A DNA stretch of 64,000 nucleotides from Labrenzia sp. PHM005 (GTDB lineage: Bacteria; Pseudomonadota; Alphaproteobacteria; Rhizobiales; Stappiaceae). Made by a program: the position numbers and the translations under genes. Each line of letters begins with the position of its first letter. Position 1 is the first letter of the stretch. Below are positions 1-8,424 of the stretch, one piece after another. A model generated the notes under the pieces. The model was given only the letters and a program-made list of their open reading frames with translations. It made no database searches and was not told the origin of the DNA. The stretch lies in the NCBI RefSeq assembly GCF_006517275.1, contig NZ_CP041191.1, forward strand, positions 1,420,501 through 1,484,500, written 5' to 3'.

Positions 1-388
1 CTCGCGCCATTGACGTCAGGGAGGCCAAAAGGGCTCTCATTCGGAAGAGCGTGTCGTATTGCCCATCGCCTGTTGCGACGATGATCAGTTTTTCCAATTC
101 ACCACCCTTGGCGAACAGGTGATAACCAGGGGCATAGGCTTGTTTGGCCTGTTGGGCGGCAAGTCCAATAACAAAAGCCGCCCGCGACCGTTTGCTTGCA
201 TCCGGGGCAACTTCAATTTCAGAAACATACGGTTCGCGCGTCTGCGCTTCAGGATAATAGTATCCGGCATGACTATCGAAGGCGCTGACTGGATGTGTCT
301 GAATAGTAAGCGCCAGAACAGCTACGACCGCAGCGGCCAGAAGTGATCTCGATTTCTGGCCGAGCAGTTTGGAAATGTGGAAAGTCAT
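1..388 (-). CDS. Conserved secreted protein, 3' end outside window
   Basis: An open frame runs from an ATG at 388 off the left edge; about 129 residues are visible and the C-terminus is missing. Residues 1-40 are a basic N-terminus followed by a hydrophobic Ala/Val/Leu stretch ending near 'VSAF', a typical Sec signal peptide, so the product is probably periplasmic. The mature part contains 'HAGYYYPE', a run of conserved Ala/Arg residues, 'YAPGYHLFAKGGELEKLIIV' and 'QYDTLFRMRALL'. This pattern matches a small alphaproteobacterial family that databases often label, misleadingly, as molybdopterin-guanine dinucleotide biosynthesis protein A; nothing here looks like MobA. No function is assigned. 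Confidence 0.75.
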   Translation of the reverse strand, partial: MTFHISKLLGQKSRSLLAAAVVAVLALTIQTHPVSAFDSHAGYYYPEAQTREPYVSEIEVAPDASKRSRAAFVIGLAAQQAKQAYAPGYHLFAKGGELEKLIIVATGDGQYDTLFRMRALLASLTSMAR

Positions 389-560
389 GTTTTGAGTGCC
401 CCTTGAACCTGATCTTCTATCAAGTCTGTTCAGGGGGGTAGAATCAAGGCCGAAATTATCGAGGCTGCCGGAGGGGCCACACGGAACAGCGCTATATTTT
501 TGCCATGTTGTAGACCCACATGTACGCGGGTCTGGGTGCATATTTTTGGAGTTTTGAAAG

Positions 561-953
561 ATGTTGAACCGCTTGCCGCTTGCGCTTGCTGCTGCGATCG
601 TAATGCTGTCGCCGGCATTGGCCCAGACCGGAGGGCCCGCCATTGCCTATACAACCGCAAACTTGAATATGCGCGCGGGGCCTGGAACCAACTATCCCGT
701 GATCACCACCGTGCCGCAGGGCGGCGGGGTAACCGTTTTTGGCTGCACCGCGGATTTTAAGTGGTGCGATGCGGCGTTTTCGACGGTGAAAGGCTGGGTG
801 TCCGGCAAATATCTGAGCTATGGCGCTCAGGGGCGTTATTATGGACAGCCCATTCCACGATCCGGTATTTACGTCGGAGTACCCCGCTATCGCGGAAATT
901 ATCCGGTCTACGGACGCGGTCCAGTGAGGGTGCAGCCTTACCCGTATCGGTAA
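561..953 (+). CDS. Secreted SH3b-domain protein
   Basis: A 130-residue protein. Residues 1-21 form a signal peptide (LPLALAAAIVMLSPALAQ), so it is exported. Residues 29-82 form a bacterial SH3 domain: 'ANLNMRAGPGTNYPVI' is the classic SH3b opening (LNVRSGPGTxYxVI), followed by 'GCTADFKWCDAAF' and 'GWVSGKYLS'. Such domains usually bind cell-wall or periplasmic ligands. The tail is Gly/Tyr/Arg/Pro-rich and probably unstructured. The start is supported by a GGAG about 9 bases upstream. It stands alone between a divergent secreted protein and an NTF2-like gene, so its partner is unknown. Confidence 0.85.
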   Translation: MLNRLPLALAAAIVMLSPALAQTGGPAIAYTTANLNMRAGPGTNYPVITTVPQGGGVTVFGCTADFKWCDAAFSTVKGWVSGKYLSYGAQGRYYGQPIPRSGIYVGVPRYRGNYPVYGRGPVRVQPYPYR

Positions 954-1039
954 GAAGTTTACTGCGGTTATAAACTTGCGGAATAGCCGCAAACACTCCA
1001 ACATTCCGATCAACTAAGTCGTTTGACCTGGGGGCGGTG

Positions 1040-1456
1040 ATGGTTGGAGAAATCCTGCAAACGCTGGAGCAATACGCACAAGCCTATTGTGCCAAGGATC
1101 TTGATGGCCTCATGGCCTTGTTTGATGACGGCGACGACATCACAGTCATTGGAACCGGCTCAGACGAGTTGTGCGCAGGCCCTCAGGCGATAAGGGATTT
1201 GTTTGCCCGGAATTTCGAGGAAGCCTCGGCCGAAAGGTTTGAGTGGCATTGGACGAAGACAACTGTCCGAGATACCGCTGCCGTGGTCGCAACCACTTTG
1301 ACGATCCATCTTGATCTTGATGGTGAAAAGCTTTCTGTTCCCCTTCGTTGGACTGTCGTTCTCCGCAGAAGTGGTGATCGATGGTTATGGTTGCACCGGC
1401 ATGCTTCCTCCGCTGCTGGCAACCAGGAAGAGGGGGCAGCCTATCCAACAAAGTGA
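1040..1456 (+). CDS. SnoaL/NTF2-like (DUF4440-type) protein
   Basis: About 138 residues with the NTF2-like fold pattern: an N-terminal helix (EILQTLEQYAQAYCAKDLDGLMALF), then 'DDGDDITVIGTGSDELCAGPQAIRDLF', then alternating beta strands ending in 'WLWLHRHASS'. This matches ketosteroid-isomerase-like proteins of the SnoaL_3 type, small cytoplasmic proteins whose substrates vary and are mostly unknown. A GTG at 1037 and the ATG at 1040 are adjacent alternatives; GGGGGCGG just upstream can serve either. There is no signal peptide and no clear operon partner. Confidence 0.8.
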   Translation: MVGEILQTLEQYAQAYCAKDLDGLMALFDDGDDITVIGTGSDELCAGPQAIRDLFARNFEEASAERFEWHWTKTTVRDTAAVVATTLTIHLDLDGEKLSVPLRWTVVLRRSGDRWLWLHRHASSAAGNQEEGAAYPTK

Positions 1457-1535
1457 CCTTTGTTGCCGCGACGCTCAAAATGCTCCGCGGTTGATAGGCT
1501 GGTCGCTACTTGTGAAACTAGGGTTCAAACTCAAA

Positions 1536-2075
1536 CTATTGGCCCGGTTTTGGATTCGCAAGAATAAGTGACCAGAAAACCTTGTGTTTGGCAGTGGAGG
1601 AATAAGCCGTTGCAATGCCAAGCCGTGTTGCGTTTTTTGCCAGCAGCACTTGATTGTGTTTGGGGGATTCCCGCCAACCGGAGAAAGCTTCGGCAAATGT
1701 TCGATAGCCGGCACTGACATTTTCAGACGCGGCTGTTTTGGGTTCCCCAATGGCGGCGAGACGGGTTTCCAGTTTTAGATTGTGCGCAAGCGACGCCCGG
1801 ACTGAGCCGGCTGATGCCATGGCATTGGCCTGTGTCTGCGCTATGGAACTCAATTGCGGGTCCGGTGTCACGGCTGGAAGGCCATTGTTGATCCGGTATT
1901 GAGAAATCATCTGGGCCGCGGTCGCTGCATCAACCTGGCCATCTGTTTTTGCAAGATCTTGATAAAACGGCGGTGTTTGCAGTCTTTCGCTCATACAGGC
2001 GGAAAGCAATGCCGCTGCCAGCACCACAGGAAACAGAAGGAAACGAGCGGAATTTTTCCGGAGAGCTGCGTGCAT
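1536..2075 (-). CDS. CAP/SCP-domain lipoprotein
   Basis: A 179-residue protein with a lipoprotein signal peptide: hydrophobic 'FLLFPVVLAAALLSAC', where LSAC is a lipobox with the lipidated Cys near residue 27. The mature part is a CAP (SCP/PR-1-like) domain: 'ISQYRINNGLPAVTPDPQLSSIAQTQANAMA', 'HNLKLETRL', 'ASENVSAGYRTFAEAFSGWRESPKHNQVLLAKNATRLGIATAYS' reproduces the helix with the N-x-A-x-G and W-x-x-S-x-x-H-x-x-N-L elements of bacterial CAP proteins. Such lipoproteins sit in the envelope; activity is generally unknown. It is transcribed alone, convergent with the NTF2-like gene. Confidence 0.85.
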   Translation of the reverse strand: MHAALRKNSARFLLFPVVLAAALLSACMSERLQTPPFYQDLAKTDGQVDAATAAQMISQYRINNGLPAVTPDPQLSSIAQTQANAMASAGSVRASLAHNLKLETRLAAIGEPKTAASENVSAGYRTFAEAFSGWRESPKHNQVLLAKNATRLGIATAYSSTAKHKVFWSLILANPKPGQ

Positions 2076-2309
2076 GTTGAGACAACGGCCTGTTGCTGGA
2101 GCGATTTAGTGATTCGACACGGTGACTGTGTCGGCAAAAAAAAGCAGAAATGGGACTGGCAGGATAGGGTCGTAAAAAATAGCCACGTAGAAATGGATAA
2201 GATTTCGTGTGTCTAAGTGATTGTGTTTCTTTAGTAAAATCTAAGTATATTGTTGCTTTTATAGGTTTTGGGTGAAAAGTTTTTAGTTGTTATTGGGAAA
2301 AATGACAAT

Positions 2310-3095
2310 ATGGAGAAGGTTCGGGCGATCATCGCCGATGACTCTTCAACGGTTTGCAAGTTTATTGAGCGGGCTCTTTTGCAAACTGGCCGCGATATAG
2401 ACATTTCAATGGTGCAAGATGGCCAGGAAGCTGTTCGAAAGCTCAGCGAACAAGCCTACGATTTGGCGTTTCTCGATATCAACATGCCGCAAATGAGCGG
2501 TGTCGAAGTGATGGCGGCCATCCATGTGATGGGCGGCAAAACCTTCGCAATTTCGATGTCGAACTCGCTGGATGCATCGGCCGAGGAAAAGCTGAAATCT
2601 TTCGGCGCCTACGACTTCCTGGAAAAACCCTTTACCAACAAACAAGTCCACCAGATCCTCAAGACATACGATACGATCCGCGCCCGCTACAATGCGTTGA
2701 TCGTCGATGATTCAACCACCGTCCGCAAGATCGTGGGCAAGGTCTTGAAGAAGAGCATTTTTGACCTGGATATCGATGAGGCGGATGATGGCACGTCGGC
2801 GTTGGAGATGATCAAGGCAAAGCGGTACCAAATCATCTTCAGTGATTTTAACATGCCGAATATGAACGGAATTGAGCTGGCGCAGAAGATTGCGGCTCAT
2901 GCGACGCGTTCTGAAGTGGTGCTGATGTCGACAGAAATGAGCGCCGATCTTGATACCGCGGCAGAGCATGTGGGGGCCAGGGCGTTTTTACGTAAACCCT
3001 TCTACCCGCAAGATGTCGATACGATCCTTCATCACATCTTTGGCCTGAAGCACTCCCGTTTTACCAAACAGGTCAGGATGCTGGCCGCCGTTTAG
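2310..3095 (+). CDS. Double-receiver response regulator (REC-REC)
   Basis: 261 residues from the ATG at 2310, holding two complete CheY-like receivers and no output domain. REC1 (1-122): acidic pair D10-D11, phosphoacceptor D56 in 'FLDINMP', K106 in 'LEKPF'. REC2 (127-245): D133-D134, D179 in 'FSDFNMP', K229 in 'LRKPF'. The frame extends 14 codons upstream to a non-ATG start at 2268, but receivers normally begin a few residues before the first strand, which fits 2310. With no DNA-binding or enzymatic domain it probably acts by protein contact or as a phosphate sink. A paralogue of the same layout lies at 62613-63434. No kinase is nearby. Confidence 0.9.
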   Translation: MEKVRAIIADDSSTVCKFIERALLQTGRDIDISMVQDGQEAVRKLSEQAYDLAFLDINMPQMSGVEVMAAIHVMGGKTFAISMSNSLDASAEEKLKSFGAYDFLEKPFTNKQVHQILKTYDTIRARYNALIVDDSTTVRKIVGKVLKKSIFDLDIDEADDGTSALEMIKAKRYQIIFSDFNMPNMNGIELAQKIAAHATRSEVVLMSTEMSADLDTAAEHVGARAFLRKPFYPQDVDTILHHIFGLKHSRFTKQVRMLAAV

Positions 3096-3111
3096 AATTG
3101 CTTCGTGCGAA

Positions 3112-3143
3112 AATAAAAAAACCGGCCCGAGTGATCGGGCCGG
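3112..3143 (-). terminator. Rho-independent terminator of ccr
   Basis: CCGGCCCGA (3122-3130), loop GTGA and TCGGGCCGG (3135-3143) form a perfect 9-bp GC-rich stem. Read on the minus strand the stem is followed by a run of T residues (3121 down to about 3112), about 43 bases after the ccr stop. The position between convergent genes could also stop the receiver gene transcript. Confidence 0.85.
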
Positions 3144-3185
3144 CAGGCTGCATCAGGCTCAGTCTAAGCCTTCGGGGAGTTGTGG

Positions 3186-4481
3186 TTACCGTTTACCGGC
3201 TTCAATGACGTCTTCCAGGGTTCTCAAACCCGTGGTCGGAGCGCAGACGAGAACGGACATGTTGCCCGGCGCGTGCTGGTTCTTCCACATTTTTGTGTGT
3301 GCCTGCGGGATTTGATCCCACGGGAACACTTCCGACATATACGGGTCGATCCGGCGTTCGATCATCAGCTTGTTGGCAGCCGATGCCTGCTTCAGGTGAG
3401 CAAAGTGTGACCCCTGCAAACGCTTCTGATGCATCCACATGTAGCGGACGTCGAAGGTGCAGTTGAAGCCGGAAGTGCCCGCGCAAATTACGACCATGCC
3501 GCCTTTTTTACAGACGAAGGTCGAGACCGGGAACGTAGCTTCGCCCGGGTGTTCAAAGACGATGTCGACGTTGTTGCCCTTGCCGGTGATGTCCCAGATG
3601 GCCTTGCCGAATTTGCGGACTTCCTTGAACCAGTCCGCATACTCCGGTGAGTTAACCGTCGGCAGCTGGCCCCAGCAATTGAAGTCCTTCCGGTTGAGCA
3701 CACCCTTGGCGCCCAAGTCCATTACGAAGTCGCGTTTGTCTTCATCGGAAATCACACCGATTGCGTTGCCGCCGGCAGCAGTAATCAGCTGGATCGCATA
3801 AGACCCAAGACCGCCGGAAGCCCCCCAAACCAGAACATTTTGACCGGGCTTCAGCTCATGCGGGTGATGGCCGAACAGCATGCGGTAGGCTGTCGCGAGC
3901 GTCAGCGTGTAACACGCACTTTCTTCCCAGGTCAGGTGCTTCGGGCGCGGCATCAGCTGCTGTGCCTGAACACGGGTGAACTGTGAGAAGGAGCCGTCAC
4001 CGGTCTCATAGCCCCAGATCCGCTGGGACGTTGAGTACATCGGGTCGCCGCCGTTACAATCTTCGTCGTCGCCATCATCTTGGTTACAGTGGATGACGAC
4101 TTCATCGCCGACTTTCCAGCGTTTGACCTTGTCGCCAACCGCCCAGACGATGCCGGAGGCGTCAGAGCCGGCGATATGGAATGGGTCACCGTGCACATCG
4201 AACGGGCTGATCGGCTCACCGAGGCCGGCCCAGATGCCGTTGTAGTTGACGCCGGCGGCCATCACGAGAACCAGCACCTCGTGGCTGTCCAGTTCCCAAG
4301 TCGGCACGACTTCCAGTTTCATGGCATCTTCCGGAGCACCATGGCGCTCGCGGCGGATGGCCCAGGCATACATGTTTTTAGGCACATGGCCGAGCGGCGG
4401 GATTTCACCAATCTCGTACAGATCTTTCAACGGAGCATCTCCCCGTGTTTGATTATCGTTGGCTTGCGCTGCTGCTGTCAC
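3186..4481 (-). CDS. ccr: Crotonyl-CoA carboxylase/reductase
   Basis: Catalyses NADPH-dependent reductive carboxylation of crotonyl-CoA with CO2 to ethylmalonyl-CoA, the key step of the ethylmalonyl-CoA pathway for acetyl-CoA assimilation; cytosolic. From the GTG at 4481 it has 431 residues, the family's usual length. It is a zinc-less MDR protein: GroES-like N-terminal half, nucleotide motif 'VLVWGASGGLGSYAIQL' (216-232), and the Ccr-specific acidic loop 'HCNQDDGDDEDCNGGDPMYS' (131-150). Asn-81 (VNYN) and His-359 (GSHFAH) appear to match the CO2-pocket Asn and His described for Ccr. The open frame continues 222 codons upstream into ecm on the other strand; the strong GGGAGGGG ribosome site right before 4481 decides the start. 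Divergent from ecm. Confidence 0.97.
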   Translation of the reverse strand: MTAAAQANDNQTRGDAPLKDLYEIGEIPPLGHVPKNMYAWAIRRERHGAPEDAMKLEVVPTWELDSHEVLVLVMAAGVNYNGIWAGLGEPISPFDVHGDPFHIAGSDASGIVWAVGDKVKRWKVGDEVVIHCNQDDGDDEDCNGGDPMYSTSQRIWGYETGDGSFSQFTRVQAQQLMPRPKHLTWEESACYTLTLATAYRMLFGHHPHELKPGQNVLVWGASGGLGSYAIQLITAAGGNAIGVISDEDKRDFVMDLGAKGVLNRKDFNCWGQLPTVNSPEYADWFKEVRKFGKAIWDITGKGNNVDIVFEHPGEATFPVSTFVCKKGGMVVICAGTSGFNCTFDVRYMWMHQKRLQGSHFAHLKQASAANKLMIERRIDPYMSEVFPWDQIPQAHTKMWKNQHAPGNMSVLVCAPTTGLRTLEDVIEAGKR

Positions 4482-4763
4482 TCTCCCCTCCCAGGGCTCT
4501 TTGGCGCCAATTTCTTTCGCACTTGCAAAAGGCTCGGTCGGGGCAAAACCCCAATTCACGCAACTATTGTTCAAAAAAGCATACGTATCTATACGACTAT
4601 TGCTTAACTTGCGTTTTTTTACCAGCCGTATTTTGCATTGCAAGAGAAAGGGTTTCGCGCGCGCGGAAACTCCGGCACACTGCGGTCTGGGGAGAATGGC
4701 CCGCAAACCGGTGCTACAGGATAAAGAGAACTGGCAAAATAAGGCCTTAGGAGGAGATGCGGC
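4482..4763. promoter_or_regulatory. Divergent ccr/ecm control region with TTGCA-T-TGCAA palindrome
   Basis: This 282-bp region must hold both promoters. It contains an 11-bp palindrome, TTGCA-T-TGCAA, at 4633-4643, and several related TTGC/GCAA half-sites. The word resembles TTTGCAAA-type operators bound by short-chain fatty-acyl-CoA regulators (RamB/PccR family) that control acetyl- and propionyl-CoA metabolism in other bacteria; that assignment is inference. The ecm ribosome site AGGAGG lies at about 4750. Confidence 0.5.
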
Positions 4764-6761
4764 ATGAGTGCAGCAGGCGATAGTAGGACAGAGCGGGACC
4801 GTCCGTGGATTTTCCGCACCTATGCGGGGCATTCCACAGCCGCCGAATCCAACAAACTCTACCGGGGTAATCTGGCCAAGGGCCAAACCGGCCTGTCGGT
4901 GGCGTTCGACTTGCCGACACAAACTGGCTACGACCCTGACGATCTTTTGGCCAAAGGCGAAGTTGGCAAGGTCGGCGTACCGGTCGCGCATTTGGGCGAC
5001 ATGCGGACATTGTTCAATGACATTCCGCTGGAGCGCATGAACACGTCGATGACGATCAATGCGACCGCGCCGTGGCTGCTGTCTCTTTATATTGCGGCGG
5101 CCGATGAACAAGGTGCGGACCGCAAGCTTCTTTCCGGCACCACGCAAAACGACATCATCAAAGAGTACTTGTCACGCGGCACGTATGTGTTCCCGCCGGC
5201 ACCATCGCTCAACCTGACGACAGATGTCATCGCGTGGACCTATTCCAATATGCCGAAATGGAACCCGATGAACGTCTGCTCCTATCATTTGCAGGAAGCA
5301 GGCGCGACGCCGGTCCAGGAGCTGTCCTTTGCCTTGGCAACCGCCGTTGCGATCCTTGACAGCATGAAGGCCAGCGGTGCGATCCCAGAAGAAGATTTCC
5401 CGAAAGCCGTCGGCCGTATCTCTTTCTTTGTGAACGCGGGCATGCGTTTTGTCACTGAGATGTGCAAGATGCGCGCCTTCACAGAACTTTGGGACGAGAT
5501 CTGCCGTGAGCGCTATGGCGTTGAAGACGAGCGCTACCGCCGTTTCCGTTATGGCGTTCAGGTCAACTCCTTGGGGCTTACCGAGCCGCAGCCGGAAAAC
5601 AACGTCTACCGGATCCTGGTGGAAATGCTCGCCGTGGTTCTGTCTAAGAACGCGCGGGCTCGGGCTGTTCAGCTGCCGGCCTGGAACGAGGCGCTGGGCC
5701 TGCCGCGCCCGTTTGACCAGCAATGGTCGCTCCGGATGCAGCAGATCCTGGCCTATGAGACCGATCTTCTGGAATATGCCGACATCTTCGATGGGTCTGA
5801 GGAAATTACCCGGAAGGTGGAAGCGCTCAAAGAAGAAGCGCGTGACGAGCTTGCCCGGATTGACGCCATGGGCGGCGCGGTTGCAGCCGTTGAATCCAGC
5901 TACATGAAACGCAAGCTGGTGGAATCAAACTCTTTGCGCCTGTCTGGCATTGAGAGCGGTGATCAGGTTGTTGTTGGTGTCAACAAGTGGACCGAAAGCG
6001 AGCCGTCACCGCTGGCAGCGGGAGAAGACGGTGGCATCCTGACTGTTCCGGAACATGTCGAAGACGAGGCAATTGAAAAGGTCAAGGCCTGGCGCGACGC
6101 TCGGGATCAAGGTGCTGTCGATGCCGCGCTTGCGGAATTGCGGTCTGCGGCAAATGAAGGCCGCAACATCATGGAACCGTCCATTGCAGCGGCAAAAGCC
6201 GGTGTCACCACCGGCGAATGGGGCCGGACCTTGCGGGAAGTTTTTGGCGAGTACCGGGCTCCAACGGGCGTCGGTCAGTCCGTCAGCGATGATGCTGGTG
6301 ATCTGGCTGCAGTCCGGGCGGATGTGGAAGCTGCGTCGGAAAAACTCGGCCGGCGGCTCAAGTTCCTGGTTGGTAAACCGGGTCTTGATGGTCACTCCAA
6401 TGGTGCTGAACAGATTGCCGTGCGGGCCCGCGACTGCGGCATGGAAGTTGTCTATGAAGGCATCCGCCTGACACCGGCGCAGATTGTCAATGCGGCGGTG
6501 GAAGAAGATGTTCATGTGATTGGTCTGTCCATCCTGTCCGGATCTCATTTGGCGCTGGTGCGCGATGTGATAGAGCGTTTGAGATCTGCCGGTGCTGATG
6601 ACATTCCTGTTGTCGTCGGTGGCATTATCCCGGATGAAGATGCCGCACAGCTGAAGGCTATGGGCGTCGCGGCGGTTTATACGCCAAAAGACTTCCAACT
6701 GACCGATATTATGGCCGATGTCGTTAAGATCGTCGGCAGCCGCGCAGAACAGGCTGCGTGA
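4764..6761 (+). CDS. ecm: Ethylmalonyl-CoA mutase (B12-dependent)
   Basis: Converts (2R)-ethylmalonyl-CoA to (2S)-methylsuccinyl-CoA using adenosylcobalamin, one step after the Ccr product (an epimerase acts between them). 665 residues: an N-terminal substrate barrel (about 1-520) with 'RPWIFRTYAGHSTAAESNKLYR', 'GLSVAFDLPTQTGYDPDD' and 'SGTTQNDIIKEY', and a C-terminal cobalamin-binding domain with the DxHxxG box (DGHSNG, ligand His-544) followed by 'GLSILSGSH' and 'VVVGGIIP'. The length and N-terminus fit Ecm/MeaA rather than methylmalonyl-CoA mutase (about 700+ residues). Strong AGGAGG upstream. Head-to-head with ccr, the usual alphaproteobacterial arrangement. Confidence 0.95.
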   Translation: MSAAGDSRTERDRPWIFRTYAGHSTAAESNKLYRGNLAKGQTGLSVAFDLPTQTGYDPDDLLAKGEVGKVGVPVAHLGDMRTLFNDIPLERMNTSMTINATAPWLLSLYIAAADEQGADRKLLSGTTQNDIIKEYLSRGTYVFPPAPSLNLTTDVIAWTYSNMPKWNPMNVCSYHLQEAGATPVQELSFALATAVAILDSMKASGAIPEEDFPKAVGRISFFVNAGMRFVTEMCKMRAFTELWDEICRERYGVEDERYRRFRYGVQVNSLGLTEPQPENNVYRILVEMLAVVLSKNARARAVQLPAWNEALGLPRPFDQQWSLRMQQILAYETDLLEYADIFDGSEEITRKVEALKEEARDELARIDAMGGAVAAVESSYMKRKLVESNSLRLSGIESGDQVVVGVNKWTESEPSPLAAGEDGGILTVPEHVEDEAIEKVKAWRDARDQGAVDAALAELRSAANEGRNIMEPSIAAAKAGVTTGEWGRTLREVFGEYRAPTGVGQSVSDDAGDLAAVRADVEAASEKLGRRLKFLVGKPGLDGHSNGAEQIAVRARDCGMEVVYEGIRLTPAQIVNAAVEEDVHVIGLSILSGSHLALVRDVIERLRSAGADDIPVVVGGIIPDEDAAQLKAMGVAAVYTPKDFQLTDIMADVVKIVGSRAEQAA

Positions 6762-6799
6762 GCCGTATCAACGGGCATTGGTAGAATTGCGTCTATCGA

Positions 6800-6842
6800 A
6801 ACAAGCAGTTAACCTAACGTAAAGATTCGTTAACTGTTTGTT
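6800..6842. repeat. 14-bp inverted repeat downstream of ecm
   Basis: The arm at 6800-6813 (AACAAGCAGTTAAC) is matched by GTTAACTGTTTGTT at 6829-6842, 13 of 14 positions perfect and one G-T pair, with a 15-base spacer. It begins 38 bases after the ecm stop. The right arm is T-rich, so it could be an intrinsic terminator of ecm; the long loop and low GC also fit a protein-binding site. Confidence 0.5.
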
Positions 6843-7096
6843 GAGAAACTCGGAGGAGGTCCGCCAGAAGGCGGTCCTTCTCTGATGGCCAGGAGGCCCA
6901 AATGGCGACGACGATTGAACGGCCGGTTCCGGCCCAGGTCGTGGCGCATGCGACAGAGTATCCAGCCGACCGGGACGGTGATGGCACCGGCTACGGCCGC
7001 AGACAAAAGAGTACCGCAGAGCGCCAAGATCAAGACACCGGCAGCCCAGATGAGGCGCCGGCCGTACTCATTGACGATCATCACATTGAAAGTCAC
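6830..7096 (-). CDS. Possible small membrane protein (unconfirmed)
   Basis: An 88-codon frame whose first half is membrane-like (LIWAAGVLILALCGTLLSAAVAGAITVPVGWILC, about residues 15-48) and whose second half is Arg/Gly/Pro-rich. Third-codon positions are GC-biased, as in neighbouring genes, which argues for coding. No ribosome-binding site is evident and the stop falls inside the inverted repeat downstream of ecm. It is not recognised as any family. An overlapping plus-strand frame (6902-7282) looks like its shadow. Treat as tentative. Confidence 0.3.
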   Translation of the reverse strand: MTFNVMIVNEYGRRLIWAAGVLILALCGTLLSAAVAGAITVPVGWILCRMRHDLGRNRPFNRRRHLGLLAIREGPPSGGPPPSFSTNS

Positions 7097-7424
7097 GTTC
7101 TAGATGGTATGGCGGCCTATCAGGCTGCTGCTCTGGAAGTACTAGAGCCCGGCATTGACCACGGGCCGGTGCATCCTTTGCCGGGACCCGTTGATAGAGT
7201 GCCGCCGCAAAACGTGCGGCATGCCTATCAGGATCATCCCGAAGCGGATGACCCGCCGCATAAAGTGAATGTGGCGACCTGAGCTTTTCCAGGCCGATAG
7301 ATCTGATTTTCGGCACCTTTCTTCTTGACCTGAGCCAGACAATGCCCACATGCGTCCGAATACGTATTGTTACGTATAAACTCGGATAATGCCGAAGAGG
7401 CATACCGCATAGGGGCAGAATAAC
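7097..7424. other. Intergenic, no clear gene
   Basis: This stretch between the tentative small membrane frame and sbtA has several short overlapping frames on the minus strand, none with a ribosome site or recognisable domain. The 3' part (about 7330-7424) is more AT-rich and probably carries the sbtA promoter, for example around TACGTATTGTTACGTATAAA at 7359-7380. Confidence 0.4.
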
Positions 7425-8420
7425 GTGGTTGAGACGGTGCTTGGGTTGGCGGCACAAAATCTTGTGTCGCCCATCATCTTGTTTTTTGCGCTTGGACTGG
7501 TAGCGGCGCTTGTCCGCTCGGATTTGTCGGTCCCCGAAGCAGCGGCCAAAACACTGTCGATCTATCTGTTGTTTGCGATCGGATTTAAGGGCGGCGTCAG
7601 CGTCAGTGCTCACGGAATAGATGGAACTTTAATCCTCTCATTGATCGCCGGTACCATTCTGTCTTTTGCATTGCCGTTTCTGGCGTTTGCGCTCTTGCGC
7701 GTCATGACGCGATTGAGCGTTGTCGACGCCGCGGCGGTTGCCGGCCACTATGGATCCATATCTATCGTCACGTTTGTTGCCGCAACGTCCGTGCTGGAAA
7801 GCCAAGGCATCACCAGTGAGGGATATTTGGTCGCTGTTGCCGCAGTGATGGAAGCGCCAGCGATCCTGTCCGCTCTTTGGATTGTCGCGAAGTATTCTGG
7901 CAATGGGTCCGCAAAGGCCCGGGAAAAGGATACACAAGGCCTTTGGCGGGAAATCCTGTTGAACGGATCGATCGTTCTTCTCGTCGGGTCCTTCTTGATT
8001 GGTTTCCTGACCGGCAAGGACGGCTTGAAAGAGATCGAGAGCTTTATTGTGTCCCCGTTCAAAGGGGTTTTGTGTCTGTTTCTGCTTGATATGGGGCTGG
8101 TCGCCGGCCGGGGTTTGCGGGCCAGCGCCCATCAGATGCGTCCGGGTCTCATCAGTTTCGGCATTTTGATGCCGGTCCTTGGGTCAGCGGCGGGGCTGGC
8201 AGCGGCAAGCCTGATCGGTCTCTCAACAGGCGGCACCGTGCTGTTGATGACCTTGAGTGCCTCAGCCTCATATATCGCGGTTCCGGCCGCCATGCGGGTG
8301 GCCTTGCCGGAAGCCAATCCCTCTATTTATTTAACCATGTCGCTCGGGATCACGTTCCCATTCAACTTGACGCTCGGAATCCCGTTCTATCTGAGCATTG
8401 CACAGGCCGTGGGAGATTAA
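7425..8420 (+). CDS. sbtA: SbtA-type sodium-dependent bicarbonate permease
   Basis: A 331-residue inner-membrane protein with about ten hydrophobic segments and a cytoplasmic loop near residues 155-178 (YSGNGSAKAREKDTQG) dividing two halves. Signature stretches 'LFAIGFKGGVSV', 'VAGHYGSISIVTFVAA', 'EAPAILSALWI', 'LDMGLVAGRGL' and 'LSASASYIAVPAAMRVALPEANPSIYLTMSLGITFPFNLTLGIP' match the SbtA family, high-affinity Na+-dependent bicarbonate importers first known in cyanobacteria. The start is a GTG. The PII-like sbtB follows within 5 bases, as in cyanobacteria, and a beta-carbonic anhydrase comes next. Homologues outside cyanobacteria are less characterised, so bicarbonate as substrate is a family inference. 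Confidence 0.9.
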   Translation: MVETVLGLAAQNLVSPIILFFALGLVAALVRSDLSVPEAAAKTLSIYLLFAIGFKGGVSVSAHGIDGTLILSLIAGTILSFALPFLAFALLRVMTRLSVVDAAAVAGHYGSISIVTFVAATSVLESQGITSEGYLVAVAAVMEAPAILSALWIVAKYSGNGSAKAREKDTQGLWREILLNGSIVLLVGSFLIGFLTGKDGLKEIESFIVSPFKGVLCLFLLDMGLVAGRGLRASAHQMRPGLISFGILMPVLGSAAGLAAASLIGLSTGGTVLLMTLSASASYIAVPAAMRVALPEANPSIYLTMSLGITFPFNLTLGIPFYLSIAQAVGD

Positions 8421-8424
8421 ACCA

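Noticed and set aside
4482..5147. N-terminal extension of the ccr frame on the minus strand
   Set aside because: It overlaps the ecm gene and divergent promoter region; Ccr family length and the GGGAGGGG site fix the start at 4481.
6902..7282. 126-codon plus-strand frame after ecm
   Set aside because: Composition (His/Asp/Pro-rich) looks like a shadow and there is no ribosome-binding site; the minus-strand frame there is only slightly better.
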